A stretch of 64,000 nucleotides of DNA from the NCBI RefSeq assembly GCF_040054535.1, contig NC_090780.1, forward strand, positions 1,146,501 to 1,210,500. The letters are read 5' to 3'. This document shows positions 60,474 through 64,000 of the stretch, one piece after another; position 1 is the first letter of the stretch, and every line of letters begins with the position of its first letter. Origin of the DNA: Antennarius striatus. Taxonomy: Eukaryota; Chordata; Actinopteri; Lophiiformes; Antennariidae. Below the pieces are notes generated by a model. It saw only the letters and a program-made list of their open reading frames with translations, was not told the DNA's origin and ran no database searches. The position numbers and the translations under genes are program-made.

Positions 60474-61065
60474 TCACTTCTCTTTAGTGTCTGACAGGTT
60501 AACGTCCATTTGACCAATGTGGTCATGTGACTTTGTGAGTCCGTGGCTCCAGTCTGTAGGTGTCCACCATGGCCTCCAGAGGACACTGTTGACTGGACTC
60601 TGGTCTGTGGTGATGCTGGTCTGAAGTGTGGAGCTCAGTGGAGAGAAGTCGGCCTCCGTCAGCTTGTGATCAGAGGACGACTGTAATTTGTGGAAGTTCT
60701 TCATCAGTCCTCTCTGCTGCTGCTGCTGCAGGCGTCTCAGGACCCCGACTGTCATCTCCAGGATGTCTGCTTTCTCCAGCTTGGAGTCTGGATGCTGTTG
60801 GAGGAACTCTGGACCCAGGAGAGACTTGAGCTGCTCAATGCAGCTGTTGATTCTCTCTCTGCGGAACTTCTCCACCAGAGGCTTTCTGAGCTGCACAAAG
60901 AAGAACAGAGTGGTTGAGCAACGGATTCAGGACTACAGGGAGAACATGGAGTCAGACCAGCTCTCCTGAGAACATTGAAACCTGCTTCAATCTTCAGTTT
61001 ACCTTGTGGCTCAGAGTCAGATGCTCCTGAGAACTGGTCGTCACTGCAGTGATTGTAGGAGCCAT
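60474..61065 (-). CDS. her2: HES5-family bHLH repressor (her2-like), no Orange domain, extended C terminus
   Basis: Two exons, 61065-61003 and 60890-60474, joined in phase 0; 159 aa. It starts MAPTITAVTTSSQEHLTLSHK. The bHLH at 22-76 has basic residues KPLVEKFRRERIN, with the HES-type proline at position 25 rather than in the middle of the basic region, and helix 2 KLEKADILEMTVGVLRRL. A poly-Q stretch (76-80) then runs straight into GLMKNFHKLQSSS and SPVNSVLWRPW (WRPW at 126-129), followed by 30 more residues up to the stop. HES/Her proteins are nuclear Notch-response repressors that recruit Groucho/TLE through WRPW. The Orange domain and the usual intron after the bHLH are not found. The her2 symbol is tentative; her15-type is the alternative. 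Confidence 0.85.
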
Positions 61066-61360
61066 GATCTGCTGGTCTGTGTGCTGTGGAGGTCTCTGAG
61101 GAGACAATCTGATCTCTGCTGGCTTCAGCCCTCCTCTTTATAGTCCCACATCTCCATATGAATGTGTGGCTCCAGGTCTGCTTGGAGGTTCCCACAGTCT
61201 CAGCCAATCACAGAGCTTGGAGAGACAATGGGATGTGTGCATTATTAGCGTGCTGAACGGCTCCAGGGACAATGGGTGGAGGCAAAGGGACCAGATGGGC
61301 AGTGGGGGGGTGATTGAGAGAGACCCACAGAGGTCTGTGTGGATGTGGGAAAGTGCTGAC
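61066..61360 (-). promoter_or_regulatory. her gene promoter with RBPJ sites
   Basis: In gene orientation: TATAAA at 61142-61137, an RBPJ/Su(H) site TGTGGGAA at 61196-61189, an inverted CCAAT box at 61204-61208 and a second RBPJ site in opposite orientation at 61344-61351. The proximal site lies 54 bases upstream of the TATA box. This is the layout of a Notch-responsive HES promoter. The same block is inverted at the right edge of the window. Confidence 0.8.
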
Positions 61361-62432
61361 CCTGTTCAGAGAGATGATCCGCTGCTGGATCAATGACTCT
61401 GGTGGGTCTGAAGGATGGGGAGGGATCAGATTGATTGATTGGTACCAGATTCAGTGGTGGAACAGGACTCTGGTGAGTTCTGGACCAGGTTCCAGGACTG
61501 GAAGGATCCTGATTCCATTGGACTATGATGAGTTCTACTTAAATCACATAATTGAACAGAAGTGAATGACTGATGTAAACAAACACGACAGGTGTGTTTA
61601 CCTGCGTCTGTCCTCTCAGTTAACACCAGCTGATTGAGGTAGAGGAACTAGTTAGTCTAAACATGAGATCACCACAGACAAACAAGTGAAACGGTTTGAT
61701 GGAATTAACCCCTGATAGAGGACAGGGGGGTGAGGGTGGCTGGTATCAGTGACTAGTGACCAGACAGAGGTGAACCTGACGGGCGTGAACCCTCTGTGGA
61801 GCGTGCCAACTCCCCATGGACGCTCATCACCGTGATCTGTGACTCGGCCTCTCACGGCGTTCCCACACTCCCCCACTGAGGGAGGGGCTGCTGACAATAG
61901 ACATGTGCCCTGCTAAATGCTAATCCCCCCCCCCCACCCAGCAGATGTTTGCTTCAGGCGCTTCCACTGGGATAAATCCACTAAATCCTGTGTGAGACCT
62001 GACAAATGAACAGAACAGGCTAATTATGTATTTACAGCTATACAATAACCTCCATTGTAAACAGTAAACAAAACAATAAATACTTTAGAATAAAGTCATC
62101 ATTTACTATTTTATTCAATTTATACTGAGAAGGTTCTGTATTATGTTTAATAAACTGTTATCATCCCTCATTTATTATTAAATCTGCACATTCTCACTAT
62201 ATAAATATATATATACATATACATACATATATATATATACTGTATATATACTGAATATATTTACACACACATATACTGTATATACATATCTGTATATATA
62301 TATATATATAAACTATATACTGTATATAAAACTATATATACTGTGTATTGTATATGTATATTGTAATATTAAATAGTTTAGAATGAAGTCATCATTTACA
62401 ATTTTATGCAACTTATACCAAGGAAGGTTCTG

Positions 62433-62490
<58 letters not shown>

Positions 62491-63728
62491 ATATATAAAT
62501 AAATACATTTGTGTGTGTGTGTGTGTATACATATATATATATACATATATATGTGTATATATATATACATACACATAAAACTATATATGTATATACTGTA
62601 TATATACAGTATATATAAAATATACTGTATATACTGTATATATAAAGTACACATATATATACTGTGTATATACAGTTTTTTTATGCGCTACACATGAACG
62701 TCTCCTACCTGATGTTTATGAAGAGTGGTAAACATCACTGATACATTAATTAATGGATGTGTTTCAGTATTTTATAGCCGATGATTTAAAATTGTGACTT
62801 CAAACTGTCTAAAAAAACAAGGGTAACATTTACAGAAATACAAATATGAGCAAAGCTCAAACCCTGTTGTATATAACTGGGATCAATTCAGACTTGGCAT
62901 CAACATTTCTGCCTGAATTCCAGATCAGTGAATGAAATTCTGTGGGAACGTTTTCCAGAGTTCAGCGTGAGAATGGTTTCTACCTCTGCTGCCGCTGTCG
63001 CCTGATTGTCCAGACAGAGTAAAGGGTATCATTTCAATGTGGGTGGGTGGGAGACCGGGTGGGACGCCCCCTCCCTCACAGACGTGTTCATTGTCCCCTG
63101 GAGGCCTGTGAGGGACTTTTCCCTGCGTTCCCACACTCCTTCTCTCCACGGCCGTCAGGAACAAAAGAAGTGTGCCTGCTTGAGCCCCATGAGCGATGGG
63201 GTCGGGTCCTCATCAGGACCCCCCACACCCCCGTGCAGTCAATCTGAATGTACTGATTGGAATGACTGACACTATCAATCCATTGAATTCAGGATATCAT
63301 CACATTGTAAATATTAAATATTATTCCAGTCTATCAGTGTGTAGAGAGGGAAAGAGGAACGCTGTGGTGTCTCTTCAGACGGTGTCGCTGTCTATAAGTT
63401 GCTTGTATTTTAACTGACATTAATTCCACTGGAATCACCTGAACTTCTTTCATTTCACTGACAGAATTGATTAAAAAAAAATTTTTTGTTACAAGTATTA
63501 TAATTTGTTTTTCACACAGTAAGAAGAAAAACCCCAAAACAACGGAGCCAAAACCCAAAATGATCTTTAATTTAAGACGTGAAGCGTTTCCTGAGATTAG
63601 TTTTTCTCTAACTTCTAACACATTTCTTTTTACTTTATGATCTTCTCACTCATTACCTTCAGAAGCATCCAGAGACACGTCACGGAGCTGATGTGGTCAT
63701 TTCAGAGTTTTACTTCCGACCTCCACGA
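61361..63728. other. Spacer between divergent her promoters
   Basis: No gene recognised. The centre (62190-62680) is AT-rich with TATA/TACATA tracts and a CA microsatellite (62437-62488). Further TGTGGGAA-type RBPJ matches lie at about 62940-62947 and 63129-63136. Confidence 0.6.
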
Positions 63729-64000
63729 GTGTGATGGACTCAGAGTCATTGATCCAACATCAGCAGCAGATCAGCTCTCTTTACAGGGTCACCACTTTCC
63801 CACAATCTCTCCATCACCCCCCCAGTCCTCCACCTGGTCCCTAAAGATGGAACTATTGTCCCCCCGGGCAATAACAGCATTAGTGGTGGAATATCCTCAT
63901 TGTCTCTCCAAGCTCTGTGATTGGCTGAGACTGTGAGAACCTCCAAGCAGACCTGGAGCCACACATTCATATGGAGATGTGGGACTATAAAGAGGAGGGC
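63729..64000 (+). promoter_or_regulatory. Promoter of a second her gene starting beyond the right edge
   Basis: Inverted copy of the 61.1-61.4 kb promoter: distal RBPJ TTCCCACA at 63797-63804, inverted CCAAT at 63920-63924, proximal RBPJ-like TGTGAGAA at 63932-63939 and TATAAA at 63986-63991. The proximal site to TATA distance is again 54 bases. The coding part lies outside the window. Confidence 0.78.

Overview
This is a vertebrate nuclear window, almost certainly from a percomorph-type teleost fish. Evidence for this: compact introns with GT-AG splice sites, dense CA/TG, TA and ATT microsatellites, many minisatellites, and typical fish transposons (Rex6/Dong-type LINE, L2/Maui-type LINE, DANA-like tRNA SINE, Tc1, hAT and pogo/Tigger-like remnants). 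All genes that I can identify have human orthologues on chromosome 1p36. I built exon models by hand from splice consensus and reading-frame phase. In every complete model the exon lengths sum to an intact reading frame.

Layout: (1) 16-9077, + strand: the last 11 coding exons of rnf207, cut by the left edge. (2) 9078-14159: intergenic, repeat-rich. (3) 14160-20986, - strand: agtrap, 5 exons, 164 aa, convergent with rnf207; its introns hold telomere-like repeats, a SINE and a 30/33-bp minisatellite. (4) 21000-28130: two LINE insertions. The first is a decayed L2/Maui-type copy with a long ATT tract inside it. The second is a nearly complete Rex6/Dong-type element with an intact 1053-codon RT plus endonuclease ORF, bracketed by TA microsatellites. 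(5) 29105-36369, - strand: draxin, 6 coding exons, 359 aa, with a probable untranslated 5' exon further upstream. (6) 36370-47579: an 11-kb stretch without a recognisable coding gene. It holds a CpG-rich segment with three perfect CRE octamers (42.7-43.1 kb), a 28-bp minisatellite and a tRNA-Glu-like relic. (7) 47580-58338, - strand: pank4, 19 exons, 783 aa, with a pantothenate-kinase-like domain and a DUF89 phosphatase domain. (8) 60474-61065, - strand: a HES5-family (her2-like) bHLH repressor gene. (9) 61.1-64.0 kb: spacer whose two ends carry a nearly identical promoter in inverted orientation, so a second her gene must start just past the right edge on the + strand.

The genes do not form one pathway. 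They cover cardiac excitability (rnf207), angiotensin receptor trafficking (agtrap), axon guidance and Wnt antagonism (draxin), coenzyme A metabolism (pank4) and Notch output (her). The points most worth a second look are: pank4 keeps the Glu and Arg that are lost in human PANK4; the her gene lacks an Orange domain and has a C-terminal extension after WRPW; and the two her promoters differ at one base in about 103, inside the Notch effector (RBPJ) site.
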